DNA of 64,000 bases from Streptomyces nigra (GTDB lineage Bacteria > Actinomycetota > Actinomycetes > Streptomycetales > Streptomycetaceae), in the NCBI RefSeq assembly GCF_003074055.1, contig NZ_CP029043.1, positions 5,324,501 through 5,388,500 on the forward strand. Reading direction: 5' to 3'. The position numbers and the translations under genes were made by a program. Positions within the stretch are counted from its first letter, which is position 1. Each line of letters opens with the position of its first letter. Under the pieces are notes generated by a model. It worked only from the letters and a program-made list of their open reading frames with translations. It had not been told where the DNA came from and searched no databases. Below, piece after piece: positions 53,754 to 62,488 of this stretch.

Positions 53754-54833
53754 GTGGACGTGCAGAAGAAGCTCGACGAGATCGTCTCGGCGGTCTCCAG
53801 TGCCCGGTCGATGCCGATGTCGGCCTCGTGCGTGGTCAACCGCGCCGAACTGCTCTCGATGCTCGAAGAGGTCCGCGAGGCCCTGCCCGGCTCCCTCGCC
53901 CAGGCCCAGGAGCTGATCGGCGACCGCGAGCAGATGGTCGAGCAGGCCCGCCAGGAGGCCGAGCGGATCATCCAGGGCGCGCACGCCGAGCGCGGCTCCC
54001 TGATCTCCGGCACCGAGATCGCCCGCCGCTCCCAGGCCGAGGCCGACCGCATCCTCGCCGAGGCCCGCCAGGAGGCCGAGGAGATCCGCGCGGAGGCCGA
54101 CGACTACGTCGACTCCAAGCTCGCCAACTTCGAGGTCGTCCTCACCAAGACCCTCGGCTCCGTCGGCCGCGGCCGCGAGAAGCTCCTCGGCACCGGCCCG
54201 GGCACCGACGAGAACGGCTACGAGGACGAGGACGCCCCCGAGCGCAGCCACGACCCGGAGACCCTGCGCCGCAGCGCCGACGAATACGTCGACGTCAAGC
54301 TCGGCGCCTTCGAGGCCGTGCTCGCCAAGACGCTGGAGGCGGTCGGCCGCGGCCGGCAGAAGCTGCACGGCCGGATCGCCACCGACGACCTCGGCGCCCT
54401 CGCCGACGACATGAGCACCGTCCAGCACTCCAGCGACGCCGACTACCTCGCCGACCTCGCCGCGCTCGCCCAGCAGGACGCCGCGGCGGCGGCCCCCGCC
54501 GAACAGCAGGCGGCCGTACCGCCGCAGCCGCAGTACGACCCCGGGGCCGCGCAGCCGGCGTACGGCTACCAGCAGCAGACCGCCGACCCGTACGGCTACC
54601 AGCAGGGCTACGACGGCCGGCAGGACGCCTACGGCTACCAGCAGGCCGACCCCTACGCGTATCAGGGCTACGACACCGGCCAGCAGGCGTACGACCCGCA
54701 GCAGGCGGCCCAGCAGCCCCAGCAGAACCAGCAGAACCAGCAGTCGTACGCGCTCGACGAGACCAGCCTCTTCGACACCAGCATGATCACTCCGGAGCAG
54801 CTGAGGGCGTACGAACAGGGGCGCGGTCAGTAG
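53754..54833 (+). CDS. sepIVA: DivIVA/SepIVA-like coiled-coil protein
   Basis: A 359-residue protein: a helical start (VQKKLDEIVSAVSSARSMPM), a long charged coiled coil to about residue 215 (ARQEAERIIQGAHAERGSLI and similar), and a disordered tail rich in YGYQQ and QQ repeats. It is the positional counterpart of mycobacterial SepIVA, which lies beside the DUF177, rnc and mutM genes and works in septation and envelope growth. The coiled coil has also led to mislabelling as ATP synthase subunit B. GTG start. The symbol rests on synteny and architecture. Confidence 0.7.
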   Translation: MDVQKKLDEIVSAVSSARSMPMSASCVVNRAELLSMLEEVREALPGSLAQAQELIGDREQMVEQARQEAERIIQGAHAERGSLISGTEIARRSQAEADRILAEARQEAEEIRAEADDYVDSKLANFEVVLTKTLGSVGRGREKLLGTGPGTDENGYEDEDAPERSHDPETLRRSADEYVDVKLGAFEAVLAKTLEAVGRGRQKLHGRIATDDLGALADDMSTVQHSSDADYLADLAALAQQDAAAAAPAEQQAAVPPQPQYDPGAAQPAYGYQQQTADPYGYQQGYDGRQDAYGYQQADPYAYQGYDTGQQAYDPQQAAQQPQQNQQNQQSYALDETSLFDTSMITPEQLRAYEQGRGQ

Positions 54834-54986
54834 CGCGGTCGGTGGCGCGACCACCGGATTGGGTCGTGAGCGAAAGGTCCAGTATCCTGGCTCTTCGGTC
54901 GCGCGTACGTCCGCGATCAACGCTGCCCGCAGGCACCACTGGGCGGCGGAACCCCCTGAGCTCAGCAGATCGAAAGCAGGAACGGC

Positions 54987-55628
54987 GTGACAGCCCGCCT
55001 CGACCACCGCAACCCCCTCGTGTTCGACACACACGAGCTGGGCCGGCGGCCCGGTGCGCTGCAGCGCCAGACCCGCACGGTCGACGCCCCCAAGGACCTC
55101 GGTATCCAGAAGGTCGTCGGAGTGCCGGAAGGCGCCCCGGTGGAGCTCGACATCCGGCTCGAATCGGTCATGGAAGGTGTGCTTGTCACAGGCACCGCCC
55201 GTGCACGGGCCGAGGGGGAGTGCGTAAGGTGTCTGGAGCCGCTTCAGCTCGACGTGGAAGCGGACTTCCAGGAGATGTTCTCGTACCCTGACGCCGACGA
55301 CCGGGGCCGCGTGCACCACGCGGAACCGGGCGACGACGCCGAGGACGACGAGGACAGGCTCTTCCTCGAGGACGGCCTGTTCGACCTCGAGCCTGTGCTG
55401 CGTGATGCGGTGGTGCTCGCACTGCCGATGCAGCCGGTGTGCCAGGAAGACTGCCCGGGACTGTGCGCCGAGTGCGGCGTACGTCTCGCTGACGACCCGG
55501 ACCACCACCATGACGCCGTCGACATCCGTTGGGCGGCACTGCAGGGACTCGCCGATTCACTCGAACCCGGCGATAAGGACGACAAGAGCGGCGCCGAACC
55601 GGGCGTCGACGAGAAGCAGGAGAAGTAG
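54987..55628 (+). CDS. DUF177 (YceD) protein
   Basis: A 213-residue protein with a DUF177 core: an N-terminal LVFDTHELGRRPGALQ, the ECVRCLEPLQ pair and the final CQEDCPGLCAECG cysteine cluster, which probably binds metal. DUF177 proteins precede rpmF almost everywhere and have been linked to 23S rRNA processing. The start is GTG 54987 after AGGAACGGC. rpmF starts 3 bases after its stop. Confidence 0.9.
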   Translation: MTARLDHRNPLVFDTHELGRRPGALQRQTRTVDAPKDLGIQKVVGVPEGAPVELDIRLESVMEGVLVTGTARARAEGECVRCLEPLQLDVEADFQEMFSYPDADDRGRVHHAEPGDDAEDDEDRLFLEDGLFDLEPVLRDAVVLALPMQPVCQEDCPGLCAECGVRLADDPDHHHDAVDIRWAALQGLADSLEPGDKDDKSGAEPGVDEKQEK

Positions 55629-55630
55629 CC

Positions 55631-55804
55631 GTGGCTGTTCCGAAGCGGAAGATGTCGCGCAGCAACACGCGCCACCGCCGGTCGCAGTGGAAGGCTGCGG
55701 TCCCCACCCTGGTTGCGTGCGAGCGCTGCCACGAGCCCAAGCAGCAGCACATCGCGTGCCCGTCTTGCGGCACCTACAACAAGCGCCAGGTCCTCGAGGT
55801 CTGA
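55631..55804 (+). CDS. rpmF: 50S ribosomal protein L32
   Basis: A 57-residue L32, MAVPKRKMSRSNTRHRRSQW in its first part, with zinc-ribbon pairs CERC and CPSC. GTG start 3 bases after the DUF177 gene. Zinc form; coupled with the gene before and rnc after. Confidence 0.96.
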   Translation: MAVPKRKMSRSNTRHRRSQWKAAVPTLVACERCHEPKQQHIACPSCGTYNKRQVLEV

Positions 55805-55823
55805 GCGGCCGGTGAGAGGCACT

Positions 55824-56615
55824 GTGTCCACGCCCAAGAAGAACGCAGCGGACAACCAGGCCTCGTCCCACACGCTGTTGGAAGGGCGGCTCGGGTACAA
55901 GCTCGAGTCCGCCCTTCTGGTGCGTGCGCTGACCCACCGCTCCTACGCGTACGAGAACGGCGGTCTGCCCACCAACGAGCGGCTGGAGTTCCTCGGGGAC
56001 TCCGTGCTCGGCCTGGTGGTCACGGACACGCTGTACCGCACCCACCCCGACCTGCCCGAGGGCCAACTGGCCAAACTGCGGGCCGCGGTGGTCAACTCGC
56101 GTGCGCTGGCGGAGGTCGGCCGTGGGCTCGACCTGGGCGCCTTCATCCGGCTCGGCCGCGGTGAAGAGGGCACAGGGGGCCGGGACAAGGCATCCATCCT
56201 CGCCGACACCCTGGAAGCGGTGATCGGCGCGGTCTATCTCGACCAGGGCCTGGACTCGGCGGCGGAGCTCGTGCACCGCCTGTTCGACCCCCTGATCGAG
56301 AAGTCCTCGAACCTCGGAGCCGGCCTGGACTGGAAGACCAGTCTCCAGGAGCTCACCGCGACCGAAGGACTCGGCGTCCCCGAGTACCTGGTCACGGAGA
56401 CCGGCCCCGACCACGAGAAGACCTTCACTGCTGCCGCCCGCGTCGGAGGCGTCTCGTACGGCACCGGCACCGGCCGCAGCAAGAAGGAGGCGGAGCAGCA
56501 GGCCGCCGAGTCCGCGTGGCGGTCCATCAAGGCCGCGGCGGACGAGCGCGCCAAGGAGGAGGCGGCGAAGGCCGCCGAGCCCGACGCCGACGCCGACGCG
56601 TCGGCCTCCGCCTGA
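55824..56615 (+). CDS. rnc: Ribonuclease III
   Basis: A 263-residue double-strand-specific RNase with signature NERLEFLGDSVL, second acidic motif DTLEAVIGAVYLD and a C-terminal dsRNA-binding domain (DWKTSLQELTATEG). In S. coelicolor this gene is absB, a global antibiotic regulator. GTG 55824 is chosen after AGAGG at 4 bases; in-frame GTG 55812 would add 4 residues. The last 30 residues are Asp/Ala-rich. Confidence 0.95.
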   Translation: MSTPKKNAADNQASSHTLLEGRLGYKLESALLVRALTHRSYAYENGGLPTNERLEFLGDSVLGLVVTDTLYRTHPDLPEGQLAKLRAAVVNSRALAEVGRGLDLGAFIRLGRGEEGTGGRDKASILADTLEAVIGAVYLDQGLDSAAELVHRLFDPLIEKSSNLGAGLDWKTSLQELTATEGLGVPEYLVTETGPDHEKTFTAAARVGGVSYGTGTGRSKKEAEQQAAESAWRSIKAAADERAKEEAAKAAEPDADADASASA

Positions 56616-56695
56616 CCGAACAGCGCGATCCGAGCGCCCGTCCCGTCCCCGGGGTGGGCGCTCGGCCCGTATCCGCACGGTGTGCAGGAGAGACC

Positions 56696-57556
56696 ATGCC
56701 CGAGTTGCCCGAGGTCGAGGTCGTCCGGCGCGGCCTGGAGCGGTGGGTCGCCCATCGCACGGTCGCCGACGCCGAAGTGCTGCACCCGCGTGCCGTCCGC
56801 CGGCATGTCGCGGGCGCCGACGACTTCGCGCACCGCCTCAAGGGCCATCGCGTCGGTGTCCCCAGCCGGCGCGGCAAGTACCTGTGGCTGCCGCTCGCGG
56901 ACACCGGCCAGGCGGTCCTGGCGCACCTCGGCATGAGCGGCCAGCTGCTGGTCCAGCCGCACACCGCCCCCGCGGAGAAGCATCTGCGCATCCGCGTGCG
57001 CTTCGCCGACGCCCTCGGCACCGAACTGCGCTTCGTCGACCAGCGCACCTTCGGCGGCCTGTCGTTGCACGACACGACCGCCGACGGCCTGCCCGACGTC
57101 ATCGCGCACATCGCCCGCGACCCGCTGGACCCGCTCTTCGACGACGAGGCGTTCCACCAGGCGCTACGGCGTAAGCGGACCACCGTCAAACGGGCCCTGC
57201 TCGACCAGTCCCTGATCAGCGGGGTCGGCAACATCTACGCCGACGAGGCACTCTGGCGGGCCCGTCTGCACTACGACCGCCCGACGTCGAGCCTCACCCG
57301 CCCGCGCACCCTCGAACTCCTCGGCCACGCCCGGGACGTGATGAACGCGGCCCTCGCGGTGGGCGGCACCAGCTTCGACAGCCTCTACGTCAACGTCAAC
57401 GGGGAGTCCGGTTACTTCGACCGCTCGCTGGACGCGTACGGGCGCGAGGGCCTGCCCTGCAAGCGCTGCGGTACGCCGATGCGGCGCCGGCCCTGGATGA
57501 ACCGGTCCAGCTACTTCTGCCCGAAGTGTCAGAGGCCGCCGCGCGTCTCGTCGTAG
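56696..57556 (+). CDS. mutM: Formamidopyrimidine-DNA glycosylase
   Basis: A 286-residue base-excision enzyme for 8-oxoguanine. It has the catalytic N-terminal PELPEVEVVRRGLE, the H2TH region QSLISGVGNIYADE and a C-terminal zinc finger CKRCG...CPKC. ATG start after CAGGAGAG. It follows rnc by 80 bases. Its last 28 bases overlap the convergent HxlR gene. Confidence 0.95.
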   Translation: MPELPEVEVVRRGLERWVAHRTVADAEVLHPRAVRRHVAGADDFAHRLKGHRVGVPSRRGKYLWLPLADTGQAVLAHLGMSGQLLVQPHTAPAEKHLRIRVRFADALGTELRFVDQRTFGGLSLHDTTADGLPDVIAHIARDPLDPLFDDEAFHQALRRKRTTVKRALLDQSLISGVGNIYADEALWRARLHYDRPTSSLTRPRTLELLGHARDVMNAALAVGGTSFDSLYVNVNGESGYFDRSLDAYGREGLPCKRCGTPMRRRPWMNRSSYFCPKCQRPPRVSS

Positions 57557-57936
57557 CTCCGGCGTGCGTCGAGCACGTCGTCCATCCGCCCCTCCAGGAA
57601 CTGGATGAGGCCCAGCAGCCGCTCGGCCACGCCGCGGCCCAGCTCGGTCAGCTCGTAGTCCACGCGCGGCGGGTTCGTCGGCTGCGCCTCCCGGTGCACC
57701 AGGCCGTCGCGCTCCAGGGCGTGCAGCGTCTGGGACAGCATCTTCTCGCTGACGCCGTCGACCCTGCGGCGCAGTTCGTTGAACCGCAGCGAGCCGTCGT
57801 ACAGGGCGCTCAGCGTGAGCCCGCCCCAGCGCCCGGTGACGTGTTCCAGCGTGCCCCGCGACGGGCAGGTCTTCGCGAACACGTCGTACGGGAGGCCCGG
57901 CTCGGTGTCGCGCTCCTGCTCCTGGATGCTCTCCAT
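57529..57936 (-). CDS. HxlR-family transcriptional regulator
   Basis: A 135-residue winged-helix protein with CPSRGTLEHVTGRWGGLTLS and FNELRRRVDGVSEKMLSQTL, the family core with a conserved N-terminal cysteine for redox or electrophile sensing. It overlaps the end of mutM tail to tail by 28 bases. Normally a divergent oxidoreductase is its target; here the next plus-strand gene starts 287 bases away. Confidence 0.9.
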   Translation of the reverse strand: MESIQEQERDTEPGLPYDVFAKTCPSRGTLEHVTGRWGGLTLSALYDGSLRFNELRRRVDGVSEKMLSQTLHALERDGLVHREAQPTNPPRVDYELTELGRGVAERLLGLIQFLEGRMDDVLDARRSYDETRGGL

Positions 57937-57981
57937 GCCGTCCAGCGTACGCGCCCACAGCGCTGCCTCGCCGCATGCGCT

Positions 57982-57995
57982 GCTATTTAGTTAGC
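57982..57995. promoter_or_regulatory. Candidate HxlR operator/promoter
   Basis: GCTATTTAGTTAGC is an AT-rich site with GCTA/TAGC ends, 46 bases upstream of the HxlR start. The stretch 57937-58222 has no gene I would support. Confidence 0.35.
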
Positions 57996-58222
57996 GCCGA
58001 GTGGCGGGTATGCCGCTGGCGGGACACGGGGGAGCGGTTCGACGGCCGGTACTTATATGGCTGGGGCAACCTCCTGGTCCGGGACCACCCCGGCATCTCT
58101 GCGATGACCGAGGTCATCGACCGTCTCGTCGCGACCGGCGCTACACGTCGGCTCTGCGGCCGATCGGACTGGCCGAGGACTGAGTTTCACCGTCCGGCCC
58201 ACTCGCCGGGCCTCCCGGTGTG

Positions 58223-58708
58223 ATGATCGAAGCCGTGACGAGTCAGATATGGACGCTGACCGGCGTTCTCATCGGAGCCCTGACGTCGTACTTCTCGGTC
58301 ATGCTGACCGAGCGCTCGAAGCACCGCCGTGAGATGGCCATCCGCTGGGACCAGCGCAAGCTCGACACGTACATCGAGTACGCCGCGTGCGTGAAGGAGG
58401 TGGCCGACTTCGCCCGCCGCTCACACCGGGTGGAGGAAGGCTCGCGCGCGCACGGCGAGTTGGTCGCCGCGATGGAGGCGAGTGAGCGCAGGCGCTCAGC
58501 GCAGTTCGAGGGGCTGGTGCTCCTGGCGGCTCCACCGGTGATCGAGGCGGCGCACGAGGTCAACCTCACCGTCCGGCAGATGCTGGAACGGGTGCGCGGG
58601 CACGAGCCGCCGCGCGAGAGCTACGGCTTCACCGGGCGCCTGAACGCCTACCACGAGCGGGTTCGGGAGGACCTGGGCATCCGTACGCGTTCCTGGCCGG
58701 TCATCTGA
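58223..58708 (+). CDS. Hypothetical membrane-anchored protein
   Basis: A 161-residue protein with one N-terminal transmembrane helix (SQIWTLTGVLIGALTSYFSV) and a cytoplasmic, charged helical part beginning LTERSKHRREMAIRWDQRKL. Start is uncertain: ATG 58223, GTG 58220 or GTG 58235 are all in frame. Similar small proteins are scattered in Streptomyces, function unknown. Confidence 0.6.
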   Translation: MIEAVTSQIWTLTGVLIGALTSYFSVMLTERSKHRREMAIRWDQRKLDTYIEYAACVKEVADFARRSHRVEEGSRAHGELVAAMEASERRRSAQFEGLVLLAAPPVIEAAHEVNLTVRQMLERVRGHEPPRESYGFTGRLNAYHERVREDLGIRTRSWPVI

Positions 58709-58722
58709 AACGCGGAGCGCCG

Positions 58723-58998
58723 TCAGGGAAGTTCAGTCAAGCGGGCGCGGGCCTCCTCTGCGATCAGGGCCCATTCGTCGTCGAGGAGACGGGCGAGCGC
58801 CGACCGGGGTGAGTTCGGATGTCCGGCCACGCTTCTCCGTACGGAGTCGTGCGGATCGTCGGCCAACCGGTCCAGCAGCGCGGGCGGACAGTCACGTCTG
58901 CCGGCCACCCGGTGCCGCACCCGCCAGTCCGGGTCCTCGATCAGCGCGGCGAGGATCTCCGGCGGAGCGCTCCTGTTGTGCGCGGCCCAGAAGTTCAT
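58723..58998 (-). CDS. Short leucine-rich-variant/HEAT-like repeat protein
   Basis: A 91-residue protein with about three repeats of the APPEILAALIEDPDWRVRHR type. The usual family members are longer, so this may be the 3' end of a larger gene that lost its 5' part at about 58998, exactly where a truncated MATE gene begins on the other strand. No ribosome site precedes the ATG convincingly. Confidence 0.55.
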   Translation of the reverse strand: MNFWAAHNRSAPPEILAALIEDPDWRVRHRVAGRRDCPPALLDRLADDPHDSVRRSVAGHPNSPRSALARLLDDEWALIAEEARARLTELP

Positions 58999-59454
58999 GT
59001 CAGGGCGAGGATCCGGCGCGGCATCCGGGCGGGAACGTGGCTCGCACTGGCCGTCGTGGGGTTCATCGGCACAGCGGTGATCGTGTGCAGCGCGTGGGTC
59101 GTCCCGCTGTTCACCAGCGACCCCGAGGTACGTCCGCAGATCACCGGACTCCTGCCGTGGGTACTGGCCGTGGTCGTCCCCGACGCCGCGCAGGCCGTCG
59201 TCGGCTTCGGCCTCATCGGCCTCAAGCGCACGGTGCCGAGCTTCGTGACGACCGCCGTCTGCTACGGAGTTCTGGCCGCCGTCGCCGCACCGCTCGCCAC
59301 AGCCGGCGGCCTCACCGCCCTCTGGGCAGCCCTGGCCCTCGCCAACTTCGCCCAGACGGCCGGAAAGGCGTACGCCTTCCACCGGCACAGCCGATCCGTC
59401 GGCATGGGCCGGAACACATCCGGCCCCCGATCCGGCAAGGCGGTCATTCCCTGA
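58999..59454 (+). pseudogene. Truncated MATE-family efflux transporter
   Basis: About 152 codons with no start codon, matching only the last third of a MATE transporter: helices WLALAVVGFIGTAVIVCSAW, PWVLAVVVPDAAQAVVGFG and ALWAALALANFAQTAGKAYA. Two thirds of the gene are missing. Codon use is still normal, so the loss looks recent. Not expected to function. Confidence 0.75.
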
Positions 59455-59543
59455 TGATCACCAATCTTTCGGCCCCGCCTGACGCGACCCTGCCCGGCCT
59501 GGCCCGCCCGGACAAAACCCGATGTCACTCGGCAGGTCCCGGT

Positions 59544-59563
59544 GTCACACTGCGCGGTGTGAC
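59544..59563. other. Hairpin in the 59455-59683 interval
   Basis: GTCACAC pairs with GTGTGAC around TGCGCG. It might terminate the MATE remnant or be an operator; the rest of the interval shows nothing else. Confidence 0.35.
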
Positions 59564-59683
59564 GCGACCACGGCCTAGACGTGATCGGAGACAGGGGGCA
59601 GTAGCAAGTAGTCGCGCGGGCGTGCCGCCCTCCCCGCGTCTTGCGGCAGAACCGCTTCGATCCCGACAGACTGGAGACGGAAG

Positions 59684-59953
59684 ATGGAGCACGACGAAGC
59701 CCTGCAGCTCGCGGTGGAGTTTCTCGCCCACAGCCAACGCGATGACGAGCCGCCTCTCGCCATCGACACTGAGCGAGTCCGCGCGAGCAACGGGCTCCTG
59801 ATCGCGCCCTACAACTCCGTGCAGTACCTCGCCTCGCGCGATGCGCGACAGCAGTTGCTCGACTGCTGGCCCATCCTTGTCGACCTTGAACGCGGAGATG
59901 TGCAGTTCGGGACTCTGGAAGAGCGGCACCTGTGGAGGAAGCCGAGCGCCTGA
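59684..59953 (+). CDS. Imm35/YrhB-like immunity-type protein
   Basis: An 89-residue acidic protein. The stretch IAPYNSVQYLASRDARQQLL, followed by WPILVDLERGDV, has the YNSxxYL and PILVDRxxG pattern of the Imm35 (YrhB) domain found beside polymorphic toxins. No toxin gene is adjacent. ATG start after GGAGACGG. The assignment rests on a short motif. Confidence 0.55.
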   Translation: MEHDEALQLAVEFLAHSQRDDEPPLAIDTERVRASNGLLIAPYNSVQYLASRDARQQLLDCWPILVDLERGDVQFGTLEERHLWRKPSA

Positions 59954-60062
59954 CGTGGCTGCGGCTGCCTCGCGCGGGACCCGTGCCCGGGCCGCCGTAG
60001 ATCGCGTCCCACGAGGAGCCCGCTGGTGGCGGCCCGGTACGTCCCTCTGACCTGCGGTTGTC

Positions 60063-61205
60063 TCAGTACCCGAAGTCCTGCGTCCACCAAGGGCCGCCCG
60101 GGCCCATGTGGACGCCGACTCCCAGGGTCTTGAAGTCGCAGTTCAGGATGTTGGCCTTGTGGCCGGGGCTGTTCATCCAGGCTTCCATGACCGAGGCCGC
60201 GTCCGCCTGGCCGCGGGCTATGTTCTCGCCGCCGAGGTCGGTGACGCCGGCCTTCGCCGCGCGGTCCCAGGGGGAGGCGCCGCTCGGGTCGGTGTGGTCG
60301 AAGAAGCCGCGCTGGGCCATGTCCTCGCTGAAGTCCTGGGCCAGGTCGGCCAGGGCGCTGTTGGCGGCCAGCGGGGTGCAGCCGACCTGGGCACGCTCCA
60401 CGTTGACGAGGCGGAGGACCTCGGCCGCGGCGGCGGCCTCCGCGGAGACCGTCACCGGGGCGCTGGTGCGCTCCTCGGCCTTCGGGGGCTTCGCCGGCTT
60501 CTGCGGGGTCTTCGTGGCCGTACGCGACGGCGTGTCCTTCGGCTTCTCGCTGGGCGTGGCCGAGGGCTTCTTCGACGGGGTCTTCGTCGGCGCCGACGAG
60601 GTCTCGGACGGAGCCGGCGACGTGGGCCGCTCGACGTCGCGGCTCGTCGCGCCGCCGCTCTCCTGGGTCTCGGCGCTGCCCGACGTACCGCCCAGCTCGT
60701 TCGGCGCGTTGGTCGGGGTGCCCGCGGACTGCACCCGGTCGGTGCCGCCGCCGCCCAGCTGGTAGTTGTCGATGCCGGGCACCACACCGGTGGCGACCGC
60801 GACCGTGCCCAGGGCCACCGCGGCCGAGACGCCGAGCAGACCGGTCTTCACCGGGGCCGGGCCCTTCTTCTTGCGACGCCGGTGCGAGCCGCCCGGCAGC
60901 CGGGTGCCGCTGTCGGGCGTGAAGCCCTCGCTGGCGAAGGCGGTGGTGAGGTCGTCGCCCGGGAACGTGGTGGTCGCGGTGATCCGGTCGTAGCCCTCGT
61001 CCGTGGCGAAGAGGTAGGCGTCACTCTTCGCGTAGGCCTCGGCGTACGCCTCCGGGTTCAGGTAGGGAGCGATGCCCATGGTGGGCCGGTCGCCCTGCGG
61101 GTTCAGCGGGTCGTCGCCGTACGTGTACGAGCCGCCCGTGTGTGTGCCCCCCGCGGCGCGGCCCGTGGCGGCGCGGCCGGCGGCGGAGCGTCGGTGGCGT
61201 CCCAT
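60063..61205 (-). CDS. CAP-domain (SCP/PR-1) membrane-anchored protein
   Basis: A 380-residue protein. The cytoplasmic N-terminus (1-115) holds a Tyr-rich part and RRRKKKGP before one transmembrane helix at about 120-142 (TGLLGVSAAVALGTVAVATG). A Ser/Thr/Pro/Lys-rich linker follows (about 150-245), then a CAP domain (LRLVNVERAQVGCTPL, HTDPSGASPWDRA, GENIARG, WMNSPGHKANIL, GGPWWTQDFGY). The extracellular role is unknown. The gene is single. Confidence 0.88.
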   Translation of the reverse strand: MGRHRRSAAGRAATGRAAGGTHTGGSYTYGDDPLNPQGDRPTMGIAPYLNPEAYAEAYAKSDAYLFATDEGYDRITATTTFPGDDLTTAFASEGFTPDSGTRLPGGSHRRRKKKGPAPVKTGLLGVSAAVALGTVAVATGVVPGIDNYQLGGGGTDRVQSAGTPTNAPNELGGTSGSAETQESGGATSRDVERPTSPAPSETSSAPTKTPSKKPSATPSEKPKDTPSRTATKTPQKPAKPPKAEERTSAPVTVSAEAAAAAEVLRLVNVERAQVGCTPLAANSALADLAQDFSEDMAQRGFFDHTDPSGASPWDRAAKAGVTDLGGENIARGQADAASVMEAWMNSPGHKANILNCDFKTLGVGVHMGPGGPWWTQDFGY

Positions 61206-61357
61206 GTCCTGGCCTTCCTGGTCCCTGCGGTCTTCATGCCCTCACGGAACTCACACGATCAGGTGAGTTTCAAATGAGATTCATTGAGTGGGGACGGTAT
61301 CGCATGGCGCAAGGGGAGGACGTGCCCCGAGGGACATTGGCCCGTTAGGTTGCAGTC

Positions 61358-61639
61358 ATGAGTGAGGATGTGCGGTTGGTCGCCTGGGTGCGTGGACGGG
61401 TCCAAGGCGTGGGTTTCCGCTGGTTCACGCGGGCCAAGGCGCTCGAGATCGGCGGCCTGAGTGGTTTTGCTCTCAATTTGGAGGATGGTCGGGTCCAGGT
61501 GGTCGCCGAGGGCCCCCGGAAGAACTGCGCAGGACTGCTCGACTGGCTCCAGGGAGCCGACACGCCCGGGCGGGTGGACGGCGTCACCGAGATCTGGGAC
61601 ACACCCCGCGGCGGCTACGACGGCTTCGCCATCCGGTGA
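61358..61639 (+). CDS. acyP: Acylphosphatase
   Basis: A 93-residue acylphosphatase with VRGRVQGVGFRWFTRAKA (catalytic Arg) and FALNLEDGRVQVVAEG (catalytic Asn). It hydrolyses carboxyl phosphates. The position near smc is conserved in actinobacteria. TAGGTT (61346-61351) ends 6 bases before the ATG without a ribosome site, a leaderless arrangement. Confidence 0.93.
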   Translation: MSEDVRLVAWVRGRVQGVGFRWFTRAKALEIGGLSGFALNLEDGRVQVVAEGPRKNCAGLLDWLQGADTPGRVDGVTEIWDTPRGGYDGFAIR

Positions 61640-62031
61640 CTCAGGGGCCCCGCGCCGGCCCCGGGGAAGCGGAGGGACATGCCACCGGCACCTGCCCGAA
61701 GCAGAAATGAGCAGGTGGTTGCCAAGAAGCGCGCGTAGTGGCAAGCTCCGCTCTCACGGTGATCGCCACGCCCCCAGGGCCCCGCAGGAGACGCCGCGTG
61801 CCGCCGTCCGGCCGTGTGCCCCCGGGTTCGCCCGCCAATACGGGGCGTGATCGTGTTGACCGTCAAACTTTTTGGTGAGACGCTGAAAGTCCCCGCGCAC
61901 CTCAGCTGTTTGGCGTGGCTGAACGGCAGTACAACTCAAGGCCCGTCAAGCTCCGTCAAGCATCCACGGGTGCGAATCCCTCACGACCCACACCGCATCG
62001 GTCGGTCACTCAGTGTGGAGGACCATCCATC
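61640..62031. other. Intergenic region acyP to coiled-coil gene
   Basis: 392 bases without a supported gene. GGGGCC/GGCCCC near 61645-61664 is a possible acyP terminator. TTGACCGTCAA (61856-61866) is a perfect palindrome and includes a TTGACC -35-like box. Confidence 0.45.
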
Positions 62032-62235
62032 ATGGCAAAGGCGCTTCTCGGTTACGTCGGCGGCTCCGACCCGCGACTCCTCGCCGAGATGCGACGGCTC
62101 CAGCAGCGTGTCCAGGACCTGGAATCCGAACTCGTACGGATCCAGGCCGAGAACGAGGCGCTGACGGCTGCCGCTTCTCACGACAGGATCATGGAGAGCA
62201 TCGACGCACACCAGGCGGAGCCTGCGCTCACCTGA
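62032..62235 (+). CDS. Small coiled-coil protein, 67 residues
   Basis: A 67-residue protein with a clear leucine-heptad helix (LLAEMRRLQQRVQDLESELV, then IQAENEALTAAA) after a short MAKALLGYVGGSDP. GGAGG lies 10 bases before the ATG. It is followed by a perfect UUCG terminator and lies just before smc. Function unknown; it could oligomerise. Confidence 0.8.
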   Translation: MAKALLGYVGGSDPRLLAEMRRLQQRVQDLESELVRIQAENEALTAAASHDRIMESIDAHQAEPALT

Positions 62236-62335
62236 TCACTGCATCGCTCCACGAAAGCACGGCAGTGGTCGGGCGGCCCGTATCCAACCGCTCGGCAGTT
62301 GTCGGACGACTGGGCTTCCAGTTGTCAGAAATTGC

Positions 62336-62357
62336 AAGGGACGCTTCGGCGTCCCTT
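62336..62357 (+). terminator. UUCG-loop terminator
   Basis: AAGGGACGC pairs with GCGTCCCTT around TTCG, followed by CTTTCTTTCC. Confidence 0.9.
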
Positions 62358-62488
62358 CTTTCTTTCCCCCCGCCTTATTGCCCCGCGCATCCTTTCACCT
62401 TCTTCAACGTCTGGTGTGCCCCCGGCGTTCACCGGCGAAACCGTACGTTCATGGAGCGAGACTTCGCCGGACGGTAGAGTCCGGCGGC

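Noticed and set aside
57975..58223. Short plus-strand frames upstream of the membrane-anchored protein
   Set aside because: Mixed codon quality, no ribosome site and no family; a decayed oxidoreductase partner of HxlR was considered but no motif supports it.
61908..61990. tRNA-like stretch with GTGGCTGAACGG and GTGCGAATCCC
   Set aside because: Arms resemble D and T arms, but no acceptor stem, no anticodon arm, and only 3 bp in the T stem.
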